Origin: Paenirhodobacter populi
Lineage (GTDB): Bacteria > Pseudomonadota > Alphaproteobacteria > Rhodobacterales > Rhodobacteraceae
Assembly (NCBI RefSeq): GCF_004022215.1
Contig: NZ_SAUZ01000004.1
Location: 1 to 64,000, forward strand
Direction: 5' to 3'
Length of the DNA: 64,000 bases
The notes under the pieces were generated by a model. It worked only from the letters and a program-made list of their open reading frames with translations, was not told the DNA's origin and did no database searches. This document shows, in pieces, positions 48,629-58,637 of this stretch. How positions within the stretch are numbered: position 1 is the first letter of the stretch; each line of letters begins with the position of its first letter. A program made the position numbers and the translations under genes.

Positions 48629-48985
48629 ATGAAGCAAGATGTCTATTGGGTGTGCGTTTTCAGAATTGAACCCGACACCTACCACGACTTCCAGAAAGTC
48701 GTTGCTCCACTCGTTAAGGCGACATTGCGGGAAGAAGGCTCGCTCGCCTACGAATACATGATAAGCGATGATTTGAGCTCAGTTCATATCCTTGAGCACT
48801 ACAAGGACTCCCAGGCTGTCATCGATCATGTGACGAAGGTCTTCTCGCAGTTCGCCGAGGACTTTACGAATTTGGCGACAGTCGAAAGCTTTACGGTCTA
48901 TGGTTCCCCAAACGTCGCTGCCCGGGAAATACTGGATGAGTTCGGCGCAGTATATCTTTTGCCATTTGACGGATTCACCAAATAG
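48629..48985 (+). CDS. ABM-family (quinol monooxygenase-like) protein
   Basis: ATG at 48629 follows GAGGAA and gives 118 residues; upstream in-frame codons lack a site. The fold is the ferredoxin-like ABM domain (YWVCVFRIEPDTYHDFQKVV, then ATLREEGSLAYEYMISDDL and VHILEHYKDSQAVIDHV). Relatives oxidise quinols or polyketides without cofactors, or have no activity at all. The His in DHVTKVF is in the family position. The link to its neighbours is unclear; it starts the metabolic part of the window. Confidence 0.75.
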   Translation: MKQDVYWVCVFRIEPDTYHDFQKVVAPLVKATLREEGSLAYEYMISDDLSSVHILEHYKDSQAVIDHVTKVFSQFAEDFTNLATVESFTVYGSPNVAAREILDEFGAVYLLPFDGFTK

Positions 48986-49219
48986 AGAGCGTGTCTGATG
49001 AAGGATTGCTCCATATCGCTCATGGATCAAATTTTGTCTGAAGCGCCTTCGGGTTGGTTGCGGCATGGGGATTCGTAAAGCCATTGCAATTAAATCGTGC
49101 GGTCCTCCATCACGCCGACATTCGACTGCCCGGTAACCGTGATCTCCGACCGGAGGTCACGTCGCTTTGCGCGACAGGATATCGGCTTGGATCTGGCAGC
49201 TTTCAGAGGAATTGAGATC

Positions 49220-49981
49220 ATGAAATTACTGGTGCCTGTGAAACGGGTGATTGACTACAATGTGAAGGTTCGGGTTCGCGGTGATGGGTCAGGGGTTGAT
49301 CTTGACAATGTAAAAATGTCGATGAATCCATTCGACGAAATCGCCGTCGAGGAGGCAATCCGTCTGAAGGAGAAGGGCGTGGCCTCGGAGATTGTGGTGG
49401 TCTCAGTTGGCGTGAAGCAGGCGGCGGAGACGCTGCGGACGGCCTTGGCGATGGGAGCGGACCGTGCGATCCTGATTACCGCCGCCGAGGATGCAGCGAT
49501 GGATATCGAGCCTCTGGCGGTGGCGAAGCTTCTGGCTGCGGTAGTTGCGGCGGAGGCGCCCGGATTGGTGATCGCCGGCAAGCAGGCAATCGACAACGAC
49601 ATGAACGCGACGGGCCAGATGCTGGCAGCGCTTCTGGGCTGGGGCCAGGCGACCTTCGCCTCGGCGGTCGCGATCGAGGGTGGCCAGGCGGTGGTGACGC
49701 GGGAGATCGACGGCGGGCTGCAGACGGTGAAGGTCACGCTGCCGGCAGTCATCACGGCCGACCTGCGGCTGAACGAGCCGCGCTACGCGTCGCTGCCGAA
49801 CATCATGAAGGCGAAGAAGAAGCCCCTGGAGGAGAAGACGGCGGCCGATTACGGCGTCGACGTGGCACCGCGGCTGACGGTGGTGGCGACTGAGGAGCCT
49901 GCGGGCCGCAAGGCCGGGGTGAAGGTCGGTTCGGTGGACGAGCTGATCGCGAAGCTGAAGAACGAGGCGGGGGTTCTCTGA
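49220..49981 (+). CDS. etfB: electron transfer flavoprotein, beta subunit
   Basis: A 253-residue EtfB. The start at 49220 ([19 protein letters not shown]) is the standard one. The AMP-binding and signature region ([20 protein letters not shown]) and the recognition loop [14 protein letters not shown] are present. With EtfA it forms the dimer that takes electrons from acyl-CoA dehydrogenases. It is one base before etfA. The operon goes on to ETF-QO, a common trio. Confidence 0.96.
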   Translation: MKLLVPVKRVIDYNVKVRVRGDGSGVDLDNVKMSMNPFDEIAVEEAIRLKEKGVASEIVVVSVGVKQAAETLRTALAMGADRAILITAAEDAAMDIEPLAVAKLLAAVVAAEAPGLVIAGKQAIDNDMNATGQMLAALLGWGQATFASAVAIEGGQAVVTREIDGGLQTVKVTLPAVITADLRLNEPRYASLPNIMKAKKKPLEEKTAADYGVDVAPRLTVVATEEPAGRKAGVKVGSVDELIAKLKNEAGVL

Positions 49982-49982
49982 G

Positions 49983-50909
49983 ATGGCGGTTCTTCTTCTG
50001 GCCGAGGTGACGGGGCCCGATCTGGCGTTGGATGCGACGGCGAAGGCGCTGTCGGTGGCCACCGCGCTCGGCCCGGTGACGGTTCTGGTCGCGGGCGCGG
50101 GCATCGCGGGCGCGGCGCAGGCGGCAGCGGGGCTTTCGGGCGTAGCGAAGGTTCTGGCGGCCGATTCCGCGAGCCTCGGTCACGGTCTGGCCGAGCCGCT
50201 GTCCGCGTTGGTAGTCGGTCTCGCGGGGGGCTTCGAGCATATCGTGGCGCCCTCGACGGCCTCGGCCAAGAACGTGCTACCGCGGGTGGCGGCGCTGCTC
50301 GACGTGATGGTGATCTCGGATGTAACCGGGGTGGTGGCGCCGGACACGTTCCGGCGGCCGGTCTATGCCGGCAACGCGATCCAGACTGTGCGCTCCGCCG
50401 ATCTGGTGAAGGTGCTGACGGTGCGCACGGCGAGCTTCCCGCCCGCGGCTGCGGGCGGCTCTGCACCGGTAGAGGCGGTAGCGGCGGCGGTAGATCCCGC
50501 CGTCTCAGCCTGGGTCGAGGACAGGGTGGCGACCTCGGACCGGCCGGAGCTGACCTCTGCGAAGATCGTGGTCTCGGGCGGGCGCGGCGTGGGCTCGGAG
50601 AAGAATTTCCGGATCATCGAGGCGCTGGCCGACAAACTCGGTGCCGCGGTGGGCGCCTCCCGCGCGGCGGTGGATTCTGGCTATGCGCCGAACGACTGGC
50701 AGGTGGGCCAGACCGGCAAGGTGGTGGCGCCGGACCTCTACGTCGCCGCCGGGATCTCGGGCGCGATCCAGCATCTGGCGGGGATGAAGGATTCGAAGGT
50801 CATCGTCGCAATCAACAAGGACGAGGAGGCCCCGATCTTCCAGGTCGCCGATTACGGCCTGGTGGGCGATCTCTTTGCCGTCCTGCCCGATCTAACCGAA
50901 AAGCTCTGA
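49983..50909 (+). CDS. etfA: electron transfer flavoprotein, alpha subunit
   Basis: A 308-residue EtfA. Residues about 200-285 hold the FAD-binding signature ([20 protein letters not shown], then [20 protein letters not shown] and [20 protein letters not shown]). It pairs with EtfB and passes electrons on to ETF-QO, encoded 67 bases downstream. No acyl-CoA dehydrogenase gene is adjacent, so its electron donors lie outside this window. Confidence 0.96.
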   Translation: MAVLLLAEVTGPDLALDATAKALSVATALGPVTVLVAGAGIAGAAQAAAGLSGVAKVLAADSASLGHGLAEPLSALVVGLAGGFEHIVAPSTASAKNVLPRVAALLDVMVISDVTGVVAPDTFRRPVYAGNAIQTVRSADLVKVLTVRTASFPPAAAGGSAPVEAVAAAVDPAVSAWVEDRVATSDRPELTSAKIVVSGGRGVGSEKNFRIIEALADKLGAAVGASRAAVDSGYAPNDWQVGQTGKVVAPDLYVAAGISGAIQHLAGMKDSKVIVAINKDEEAPIFQVADYGLVGDLFAVLPDLTEKL

Positions 50910-50976
50910 AAAAGTCCGGGCCAGCAATCTGTACCGCTCCGAAACAGCGGGAGCACGCGTGACAGGAACAAAGACC

Positions 50977-52623
50977 ATGACCTCGGAGACTGATCGCGAG
51001 TCAATGGACTACGACGTCGTGATCGTGGGCGGGGGGCCGGCCGGGCTCTCGGCGGCGATCCGACTCAAGCAACTCGATGCGGATCTTTCGGTCGTGGTGC
51101 TCGAGAAGGGCTCCGAGATCGGCGCGCATATCCTGTCGGGCGCGGTGCTCGATCCTTCGGGGCTCGATGCCCTGATCCCCGACTGGAAGGAGCGCGGCGC
51201 GCCCATCAAGGTACCGGTGCGCGAGGATAATTTCTATCTTCTCGGCGCCGCGGGCAAGCTGCGCCTGCCCAACTGGCCGATGCCGCCGCTGATGAACAAC
51301 CACGGCAATTACATCGTCTCGATGGGCAATGTCTGCCGCTGGATGGCGGCCCAGGCCGAGGAGCTCGGGGTCGAGATCTTCCCCGGCATGTCCTGCTCGC
51401 AGATCGTCTGGGAAGGCGACCGGGTGGCCGGCGTCATCGCGGGCGAGTTCGGCCGCGAGGCCGACGGTTCCATCGGCGCGAGCTACGAGCCGGGGATGGA
51501 GCTGCGCGGCAAATACGTCCTGTTGGCCGAGGGCGTGCGCGGCAGCCTCACCAAGGAGGTGATGGCGAAATTCGACCTGTCCAAAGGCCATGAGCCGCAG
51601 AAATTCGGCCTTGGCATGAAGGAGATCTGGCAGATCGACCCGGCCAAGCACCGCGAAGGCACGGTCACCCATACGATGGGCTGGCCGCTCGGGTCGAACG
51701 CCGGCGGCGGCAGCTTCATCTACCATTTCGAGGACAACCAGGTCCTGATCGGCTTCGTCGTGCACCTGAACTACAAGAACCCTTACCTCTACCCCTACAT
51801 GGAATTCCAGCGCTTCAAGCACCATCCGCTGGTGGCGGAGCTTCTGAAGGGCGGCAAGCGGGTGGCTTACGGCGCGCGGGCGATTTCCGAGGGCGGCTGG
51901 CAGTCGATCCCGAAGCTCACCGCGCCGGGCGTGGCGATCCTGGGCTGTTCGGCGGGCCTCGTGAACGTGCCGCGCATCAAGGGCAACCATAACGCCATGC
52001 TGTCCGGCAAGGCCGCGGCCGAGGCCGCCCAGGCCGCGATCGCCGCCGGGCGCGAGGGTGACGAGCTGGTGGCGTATGAGGCCGATCTGCGCTCGGGGCC
52101 GATCGCCGCGGATCTGAAGAAGGTGCGCAACGTGAAGCCGCTCTGGTCGCGGCTCGGGCTGCCCGGCGTGGCGCTCGGCGGGCTCGACATGTGGGTGGCG
52201 AACCTCACCGGCTGGAACCCGTTCGGCACCTGGAAGCACGGCAAGAACGATGCGCAGGCCACCGGCGAGGCCAAGGATTACGCGCCGATCACCTATCCGC
52301 GCCCCGATGGCGTGCTCTCCTTCGACAGGCTGACGAATGTGAGCTTCTCCTTCACCAACCACGAGGAGAGCCAGCCCTGCCATCTGAAGCTGAAGGATCC
52401 GGCGGTTCCCATCGCCTATACGCTGCCCAAACACGCCGAACCCGCGCAGCGCTACTGCCCGGCCGGGGTCTATGAGGTGCTGGAGGGGCCCGACGGGCCG
52501 CGATTCCAGATCAACTTCCAGAACTGCGTCCACTGCAAGACCTGCGACATCAAGGATCCGGCGCAGAACATCAACTGGACGACCCCGCAGGGCGGCGACG
52601 GGCCGAACTATCCCAACATGTGA
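50977..52623 (+). CDS. electron transfer flavoprotein-ubiquinone oxidoreductase
   Basis: ATG at 50977 with AGGAA upstream gives 548 residues, the usual size; a GTG at 50959 is also in frame. The FAD-binding GxGxxG (VVIVGGGPAGLSAAIRL) is near residues 15-31 and the ubiquinone-binding region is central. The C-terminal 4Fe-4S domain has CPAGVYEV and CVHCKTCDIKDP. It takes electrons from ETF and reduces ubiquinone at the inner membrane. It completes the etfB-etfA set. Confidence 0.96.
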   Translation: MTSETDRESMDYDVVIVGGGPAGLSAAIRLKQLDADLSVVVLEKGSEIGAHILSGAVLDPSGLDALIPDWKERGAPIKVPVREDNFYLLGAAGKLRLPNWPMPPLMNNHGNYIVSMGNVCRWMAAQAEELGVEIFPGMSCSQIVWEGDRVAGVIAGEFGREADGSIGASYEPGMELRGKYVLLAEGVRGSLTKEVMAKFDLSKGHEPQKFGLGMKEIWQIDPAKHREGTVTHTMGWPLGSNAGGGSFIYHFEDNQVLIGFVVHLNYKNPYLYPYMEFQRFKHHPLVAELLKGGKRVAYGARAISEGGWQSIPKLTAPGVAILGCSAGLVNVPRIKGNHNAMLSGKAAAEAAQAAIAAGREGDELVAYEADLRSGPIAADLKKVRNVKPLWSRLGLPGVALGGLDMWVANLTGWNPFGTWKHGKNDAQATGEAKDYAPITYPRPDGVLSFDRLTNVSFSFTNHEESQPCHLKLKDPAVPIAYTLPKHAEPAQRYCPAGVYEVLEGPDGPRFQINFQNCVHCKTCDIKDPAQNINWTTPQGGDGPNYPNM

Positions 52624-53206
52624 AGAAGCGATTTCCTGGTCGGTTGAGGAGGAAGGCGCTCGAACACCTTGTCAAAGCAGAAGGAAGGATCTTGTCTCGA
52701 TTGCGCCGCGTCGAATTTCTGATGCTGCCGAGTGCAAAAAGTTGTGAGTTCTGGCCAACGTCTTGTCTCTCGCTTCTGACCTCACCCTGCCTCCAACCTG
52801 CCCAGAAGCTACATGGCGACCCACACAGGCGGCGGATGTCACTCTTGCTAATCGTGGCGGCCTGCCTTCATGCCTCGCCGTTCTCAAGTGGCGTCAAACG
52901 ATACGCTCCCTTGCGTGACCAGAAGCCTGCCCCGATGGCAAATGTGCCTCGATGTGGCTGAAGATCAACAAACGCGTCCGTGCTACCAAATATAGCACCG
53001 ATCTGTTCGCTTATGTGCCGATGAAGTTCAGGCTCATCGGCTGCGGCAATCTCAGCGGAATGAATCGGTGCCCCCGAGAAACCATTCCAAACTTCGAGGA
53101 GGAAGGTTCGCAAGAGGCGCTACTCCAAAAAACAACACTTGTTGATTATTCCGCGCTCGCAGTTTAGTCAAGGCTAAGGCGTCTGGAAAACCAGTGGGAA
53201 AATGTG
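52624..53206. other. 583-bp stretch without a gene
   Basis: No convincing gene or terminator is visible after the ETF-QO stop. Short frames lack start signals. The right end is the leader of the TetR gene, with a GGGA-like site before its ATG. The lower G+C compared with the etf genes suggests a join between modules. Confidence 0.4.
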
Positions 53207-53926
53207 ATGGACCGAGCCGAAACTGGCAGAGGCAGGGGTCGACCCAGGCGTGGGGCCGAACTGGACAAGGCCCATGTGATGCGCGTAGCGCTCTCTTGCT
53301 TTGCCCAGGACGGATACGATGGCACAAGCTTGCGTGCAATTGCTGCAGGTGCTGGAGTTGATGTCGCCATCGTCGCGCGTTTGTACGGCTCGAAGTTCGA
53401 ACTTTGGAAGGCAGTGATCGACCATCTCGCAGACCAGATGGCCCACGCCCAGACGGAGGCTGCATCATTCTCTCCGGACGGTCGCCCTGTTCATCTGCGC
53501 CTTGCGATCGCCTTGCGTCATTTTGTGCGCTTCCACACCGGTATCCCGGAGCTTCCGAGGTTCTTCTCCGATGAGGTATCCAGACCCGGCGAGCGGCGCG
53601 ACTACATTGTCTTGCGACTGTGGCAACCTCACCGCGAGATGTTTCTGCCTCTCCTGGTCGAAGCCACAGAAGCCGGGATGATGCCCGGCGTAGATCCAGA
53701 AACGCTGCTCGTGATGATGGTGGGCGCCATCGGTATTTCGCTCGCGTTGCCGGTGATGAGCGGGAGGTCCGCCACTCCACTCAGCCTGGAGCAGACGTTG
53801 CTCGCACTGTGTCTCGGGCGGGATATCCCTTCATCCCGAAATGTCGGCAAGAGAGACGACGCCAAAGAAACAGCTCGCAGGATTGCCGACCCGGCTCTGG
53901 GTTCGGGCTTACTGGCCCGATCCTAA
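53207..53926 (+). CDS. TetR-family transcriptional regulator
   Basis: A 239-residue regulator. The N-terminal helix-turn-helix (HVMRVALSCFAQDGYDGTSL, then RAIAAGAGVDVAIVARLYG) covers residues about 24-65. The C-terminal ligand domain is helical. TetR proteins repress nearby genes until they bind a ligand; the target here could be the etf operon or the SDR gene. The start is ATG 53207, with a GTG just before it. Confidence 0.88.
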   Translation: MDRAETGRGRGRPRRGAELDKAHVMRVALSCFAQDGYDGTSLRAIAAGAGVDVAIVARLYGSKFELWKAVIDHLADQMAHAQTEAASFSPDGRPVHLRLAIALRHFVRFHTGIPELPRFFSDEVSRPGERRDYIVLRLWQPHREMFLPLLVEATEAGMMPGVDPETLLVMMVGAIGISLALPVMSGRSATPLSLEQTLLALCLGRDIPSSRNVGKRDDAKETARRIADPALGSGLLARS

Positions 53927-54275
53927 ATCATTCTCGATACTGCGTCTCATCCCATATGAAACATGGTCGGGACTTCGGCCACGCCTCAATTGAGACGGGT
54001 CCGTGCGCCCCACAGAAATTGGCCGCGAAGAATTCACCTTGAGGGAAGGCGGCAAGGGAACCGCGCTCATGCAGGCGAGCTCTGTTGAGTGCGCAACGTG
54101 TCTCGATCACGCAGACACATGACGATGCGTTTTCAGGGGCAATTCGCTCGCCCGAAACTCAGTCGCACGTCAACAGGTTAGCAGATTGCTCATGGAATTC
54201 GGCACCCGCCCGGAGCGGCAGTCGGGGCCGCCGCGCCCAGCCCCGCGCCTTCCCGAGAACCCCTCTCCGCAGTCA
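53927..54275. other. 349-bp stretch between converging genes
   Basis: Nothing is recognised between the TetR gene and the end of the SDR gene. No clear terminator hairpin could be identified, and the open frames there have no start signals. Confidence 0.4.
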
Positions 54276-55070
54276 TCAGCCCAGCGAGAAACCACCATCA
54301 ACGGCCAAAGCTTGCCCAGTCAGGTGCGGCGCGCAAGCCATATAGACAACCATCTGACCCATATCCTCCGGTGTCTGCGCCTCACCCTGCGGCAGGAAGG
54401 ATTGCTGATGGCGCGCCCAAGACTGCTCTTCGGTTTCCCCAGGCAGAGCCCAGAGCCCGGACAGCCCCGTCTCGCCACGCCACATGCCGGTAGCGACGAT
54501 CCCCGGGCACAGCGCATTGACGGTGATGCCCTCCTTCGCGACCTCCTTTGCGATCGCGTTGGTGAAGCCGATCACGCCGAATTTGGACGCGCTGTAATGC
54601 GAAAGGTTCGGGAACCCGACCTTGCCCGCGATCGATGATGTATTGATAATCCGTCCGAAGCGCGCCTTGCGCATCAGTCTGATCTCCGCCTGGCAACAAA
54701 GGAAGACCCCGCGCAGGTTGACGTCAATCAGGTCGTCCCATTGCTCAACAGTCAGGTCCTCGATACCGCCCAGGCTGACGACACCTGCATTGTTTACCGC
54801 GATATCGAGCTGGCCCCAGGTTTTCTCAATACTGTCGATCATCGCCTGAACGCTTTCGGGCTTACGGACGTCGACAACAATTGCCTCGCTCTTGCGTCCT
54901 AAGGACTCTACGGCAGCGGCACCCTCCTCGGCGAGAGCGACATTGTAGTCGGCGATCAGAACGTCAGCGCCCGCCTCGGCCAATGCCTTCGCGATACCTG
55001 CGCCGATCCCGCGGCCTCCACCCGTGACAAGGGCGACACGTCCACTCAGGGAAAACTGAGAATCTGCCAA
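54276..55070 (-). CDS. short-chain dehydrogenase/reductase
   Basis: The start is TTG at 55070, chosen because GGAGGA lies just upstream; an ATG at 55133 gives an unlikely basic extension. The 264-residue enzyme has the Rossmann motif TGGGRGIG at residues 16-23, NNAG in VNNAGVV, and the catalytic Ser, Tyr and Lys in SSIAGKVGFPNLSHYSASK. It probably oxidises a secondary alcohol or reduces a ketone with NAD(P). It may share control with the AcoR-like gene next to it. The exact substrate is unknown. Confidence 0.88.
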   Translation of the reverse strand: MADSQFSLSGRVALVTGGGRGIGAGIAKALAEAGADVLIADYNVALAEEGAAAVESLGRKSEAIVVDVRKPESVQAMIDSIEKTWGQLDIAVNNAGVVSLGGIEDLTVEQWDDLIDVNLRGVFLCCQAEIRLMRKARFGRIINTSSIAGKVGFPNLSHYSASKFGVIGFTNAIAKEVAKEGITVNALCPGIVATGMWRGETGLSGLWALPGETEEQSWARHQQSFLPQGEAQTPEDMGQMVVYMACAPHLTGQALAVDGGFSLG

Positions 55071-55185
55071 GAAATTTCCTCCATTGTTGGCTTTTGTAAC
55101 ACGGCAACGCCGACCGACGGGCCGTCTGGCCATTCCGCCGGCCAGCGGTGTAAGCGGGACATCGACCCGCAGTGGCGCGCGCGAG

Positions 55186-57072
55186 CTATGACGCCTCGAC
55201 GCGAACCTTGCCGATGTTGATCTTTCGATAGAGCGTTGCGCGAGACACGCCGAGATAGCGCGCCGTCAACGACACATTGCCGTTATTGTGACGCAGCGCG
55301 GCCTGGATACGGGAAGCCTCTGACTTGGATCTTGCAGTCAGATCAGTGTCCGCAATCTCAGCCACGATGTCGTCAGGCAGATGATCGAGCTGGATAAAGC
55401 GATCATCGCATAGAACCGCTGCATGTCGAAGTGCATGCTGTAGCTCCCGCGCGTTCCCGGGCCAGTGATAGTTGAGCAGAACAACGCGCGCCTCGTCACC
55501 AAGCCGAATGTTCGCTTTGCCCAGTATCTGTGCTTCGACTTCCAACATCTCGAGGATCATGCCTTCAAGGTCGGCGATCGCACGAAGCGGCGGCAGAACG
55601 ATCGAGCCACCCTTGAGCCGATGAAGCAGGCTTGCACGCGGCCGTCCGTCCTTCTGCATCTGTTCCAACGAAAGATTGGTATTGGCGACAACGGAGATCC
55701 CGTTTGCCCCTGCGCTGCGATCTCTTTCCAGCATCCCGAGAAGTGCGATTTGCCCCGCGTCGTCGAGCTCATCGATCCGATCCAGGATCAGGCAGGCACT
55801 GCCGCGGGTTTGACTGATGGATCGGATTGCACGACCGGCCTCATCACCAGCCATCGCCGCGCAGTCCACAAAGATCATCTCGCCCTCCCGCGCCAGACAG
55901 CGGGTAGCGACTGCCCTGGCATAGGCCGATTTACCTGTGCCGGTCTCTCCCACCACGATCAGTGGCAGCCCAGATTGAAGAAGGCGTTGCCCACGCTCCA
56001 GAGCGATTTCAGAAACCGGTCCCATACGCGACAAACGGGGCTCTGAAACCTCATCGACCATTTGCACCTTTGAAATGGCTTCGCTTTGTGCAGGGTTGCG
56101 ACCGCCGGGGCGGGCCATCCAGCGAGGCGCATCTGACACGGGCTCACGCACCAATGCCTGCAGACAACGCCCGTAGGCATGCATCCGAATAGTCTCGTCG
56201 GGACGGATCATGTCCAGATCAGAGCCGAGATCGAACGCCTCTTCCACCCTTCGCCCGAGAACCTCTGCGAGGGAAACACCGACCAAAGCCTGCAGGTTAG
56301 AAGTGCCCGCACGTATGCAGCCCTTCTCATCCAGTGCGACATGGCCCGCTTCGGCAAGTTCCGCATCGACAACGTCCACCGCGATCCGCAGCAGGCGGCT
56401 CGTCCGATGTTGCCGAAGGAACTGACGGTTCTCGATGCGCAGTGCCGCACGCTCAACAATATCGCGTACAACGTGGTTCGCCCGCATATCACTACCCGAG
56501 GCAGTGGTAACGTTGATCGCGCCTTCAATAGCGCCATCTCGCCCAAATACCGGCGCCGTCATGCACGTCAGCGCCCGGGTTGAACTCCCATAATGCTCAC
56601 CCCCCGCTATCGCGATTGAACGACCCGTGCGAAGGCAGGTCCCGACACCGTTCGTACCCTGGCGCTCCTCGACCCAGACCGATCCCGGCTGAACGCCGAA
56701 GCCCGACATATTGTCCATGAACGGGTAATCACACCGGAACAGCATCATGACAGCCTCGGGCGACGCAAAGGATACGAGATATTCGCTGTCGACCAGTCTC
56801 GTGAACAGCCGTTCGACCTCCGGTTCCGCAATGCCGATCATCTCGTGATGTCGATCCGCAAGCTCGCGCATCTCGGAGTGGGTAAGCACAGCCGCGCGCG
56901 GCACACGATCAGGGTCGAGATTGTAGTCTGAAAGGCAACGTTTCCACGAGTCAGCGACAATACCTGACAGCGGGGCTGCTACTTTCTGGCTTCTGGCGGC
57001 ACGCAGCCGGTAAACTTCCTGAAGCGAAGCATCCGTTCCGCAAAGATCCGCACTATTCACTTGCTCCCACAT
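55186..57072 (-). CDS. AcoR-like regulator with degenerate sigma-54 activator domain
   Basis: The start at 57072 has GGGAGGAG upstream and gives 628 residues; an ATG at 57120 is weaker. The N-terminal half has the AcoR/GAF layout (VADSWKRCLSDYNLDPDRVP, then FGVQPGSVWVEERQGTNGVG). The AAA+ domain has Walker A VGETGTGKS and Walker B CLILDRIDELDD. The C-terminal Fis-type helix-turn-helix is GNVSLTARYLGVSRATLYRK. The GAFTGA loop that contacts sigma-54 is missing between CAAMAGDEAG and ISQTRGSAC, so classic activation is unlikely. It probably controls the catabolic genes around it. Confidence 0.88.
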   Translation of the reverse strand: MWEQVNSADLCGTDASLQEVYRLRAARSQKVAAPLSGIVADSWKRCLSDYNLDPDRVPRAAVLTHSEMRELADRHHEMIGIAEPEVERLFTRLVDSEYLVSFASPEAVMMLFRCDYPFMDNMSGFGVQPGSVWVEERQGTNGVGTCLRTGRSIAIAGGEHYGSSTRALTCMTAPVFGRDGAIEGAINVTTASGSDMRANHVVRDIVERAALRIENRQFLRQHRTSRLLRIAVDVVDAELAEAGHVALDEKGCIRAGTSNLQALVGVSLAEVLGRRVEEAFDLGSDLDMIRPDETIRMHAYGRCLQALVREPVSDAPRWMARPGGRNPAQSEAISKVQMVDEVSEPRLSRMGPVSEIALERGQRLLQSGLPLIVVGETGTGKSAYARAVATRCLAREGEMIFVDCAAMAGDEAGRAIRSISQTRGSACLILDRIDELDDAGQIALLGMLERDRSAGANGISVVANTNLSLEQMQKDGRPRASLLHRLKGGSIVLPPLRAIADLEGMILEMLEVEAQILGKANIRLGDEARVVLLNYHWPGNARELQHALRHAAVLCDDRFIQLDHLPDDIVAEIADTDLTARSKSEASRIQAALRHNNGNVSLTARYLGVSRATLYRKINIGKVRVEAS

Positions 57073-57381
57073 CCTGCTCCTCCCAAAGCAATCGCTGGAA
57101 TATGAATTCAGATCGGTCATGTTCTCGGGTCAGGGTAGGCTGAAATGCCTTCTGCCTGTCCCGATCATGGATTATCCGTCTTTCTTCATCTCCCCTGGCC
57201 CTCTGGCTCCTCAGACAGAAGGTCGGCAAATGCTACATTGGGAAATGAAGATTGGTATATGGCTCAGGCGAGACAAAGCAGACGGAATGACTGTCTCAAA
57301 TGAGACTGGCCACAGATCGGACCTCCCGGCGGAACACCGGGGCTGAAATCCGTCCAACTCGGTTCATAGGAAATCCCATGC
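57073..57381. other. 309-bp region between the AcoR-like and CoA transferase genes
   Basis: No gene is supported. AcoR-type proteins bind inverted sites near their targets; no clear candidate and no -24/-12 promoter was found here by eye. The CoA transferase gene ends at 57382, so this is upstream only of the regulator. Confidence 0.4.
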
Positions 57382-58566
57382 TCATCTGACCACACCCTCC
57401 CCGAACAGGTCGGCGATTTTCATGTCATCAAAGCCAAACCGGCCAAGAACCTCGCGACTGTGCTGGCCGATCGTCGGCGGGACCAGCCTGACCGAGCCGG
57501 GCGTCCGCTTGAGTTTCACCGCAAGACCCGGTCCGCGATAGTCCTCGTATTCGACCGTCATTTCGCGGCTGCGGGTGTGGTCGAGCGCCAGCGCCTGCTC
57601 GACCGACAGGACCGGCGCACAGGGAACGCCAAGCTCCATCAGCCGCTCGAAGAGCGCCAGACCGTCATGTTGCGTCAGCAGAGGCTCGATCCGCGCGCGC
57701 AGGCTCTTGCGATTCACCACCCGGTCGCCATTGGTGCGGTAGAGCGGGTCGGTGCCCAGGGCCTCGTCGCCGAGTTCGCGGCAGAAGGTGCGGAACTGGC
57801 GGTCGTTGCCGATGGCAACGAACAGCTTGACCGTGCCGGTCGGAAACAGGTCGTAAGGAACGATGTTCGGATGCCCGTTGCCGGTGCGGATGGCCTTGCC
57901 GCCATTCAGGACATTGGCGACATGCGGATGCAGCATCGCGATGGCCGTGTCGTAGAGCGTGACCTCGACCATCTGCCCCTTGCCGGAGCGATTGCGCTCC
58001 AGCAGGGCCATCAGGATGCCCATCGCGCCATACATACCGGTGCAGGTGTCGACGACCGGAACGCCGATGCGACAGGCGTCGTCCGCCGGGTCGCCGTTGA
58101 TCGCCATCAAGCCCGACATCGCCTGGATCGCCGCGTCGTAGCCCGGAAGCCCGCCATATTCGCCAGTATCGCCGAAGCCCGACACCCGGCAATGGATCAG
58201 CCGCGGAAAGCGCCGGGTGATCTCGGTCAGATCGCCGATCCCCCATTTCGCCCAGGTGCCGAGCTTGAAATTCTCGATGAACACATCCGCCTGCTCGAGC
58301 ATCTCGAACAGCAGCTCCATTCCGGCACTGGTCGAAAGATCGACGGCCAGGTCCTGCTTGTTGCGATTGAGGCCGAGAAAGTAGGGCGCGACACCGTCGA
58401 CGAAGGGGGGCCCAAAACGTCGGGTATCGTCCCCATCAAAGGCCTCGACCTTGGTGACCTCTGCACCATAGTCGCCCAAAAGCTGGCCGGCGAACGGCCC
58501 GGCGAGCACCCGCGAGGCATCTACGACGACCGTGCCGCTCAGGCAGCCCGAAGGCAATGTGTTCAT
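57382..58566 (-). CDS. family III CoA transferase (CaiB/BaiF type)
   Basis: The start at 58566 has GGAGCG upstream and gives 394 residues, typical of the family. The opening (GTVVVDASRVLAGPFAGQLL, then GDYGAEVTKVE) and the presumed catalytic Asp144 in GLPGYDAAIQ are as in CaiB and formyl-CoA transferase. It moves CoA from a donor acyl-CoA to a carboxylic acid, likely the acid made by the neighbouring oxidation steps. It overlaps no gene but lies close to ribB, in the same direction. Confidence 0.9.
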   Translation of the reverse strand: MNTLPSGCLSGTVVVDASRVLAGPFAGQLLGDYGAEVTKVEAFDGDDTRRFGPPFVDGVAPYFLGLNRNKQDLAVDLSTSAGMELLFEMLEQADVFIENFKLGTWAKWGIGDLTEITRRFPRLIHCRVSGFGDTGEYGGLPGYDAAIQAMSGLMAINGDPADDACRIGVPVVDTCTGMYGAMGILMALLERNRSGKGQMVEVTLYDTAIAMLHPHVANVLNGGKAIRTGNGHPNIVPYDLFPTGTVKLFVAIGNDRQFRTFCRELGDEALGTDPLYRTNGDRVVNRKSLRARIEPLLTQHDGLALFERLMELGVPCAPVLSVEQALALDHTRSREMTVEYEDYRGPGLAVKLKRTPGSVRLVPPTIGQHSREVLGRFGFDDMKIADLFGEGVVR

Positions 58567-58637
58567 GTTCGCTCCAGCGGGCTTCAGTGAAAGATCGCCG
58601 CCCCCATCAGGACAAACGGGGGCGAACAAAGTAAGGG

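Noticed and set aside
51001-52533. A 510-codon minus-strand open frame
   Set aside because: It is antisense to the ETF-QO gene and codes His/Arg-rich sequence with no motif.
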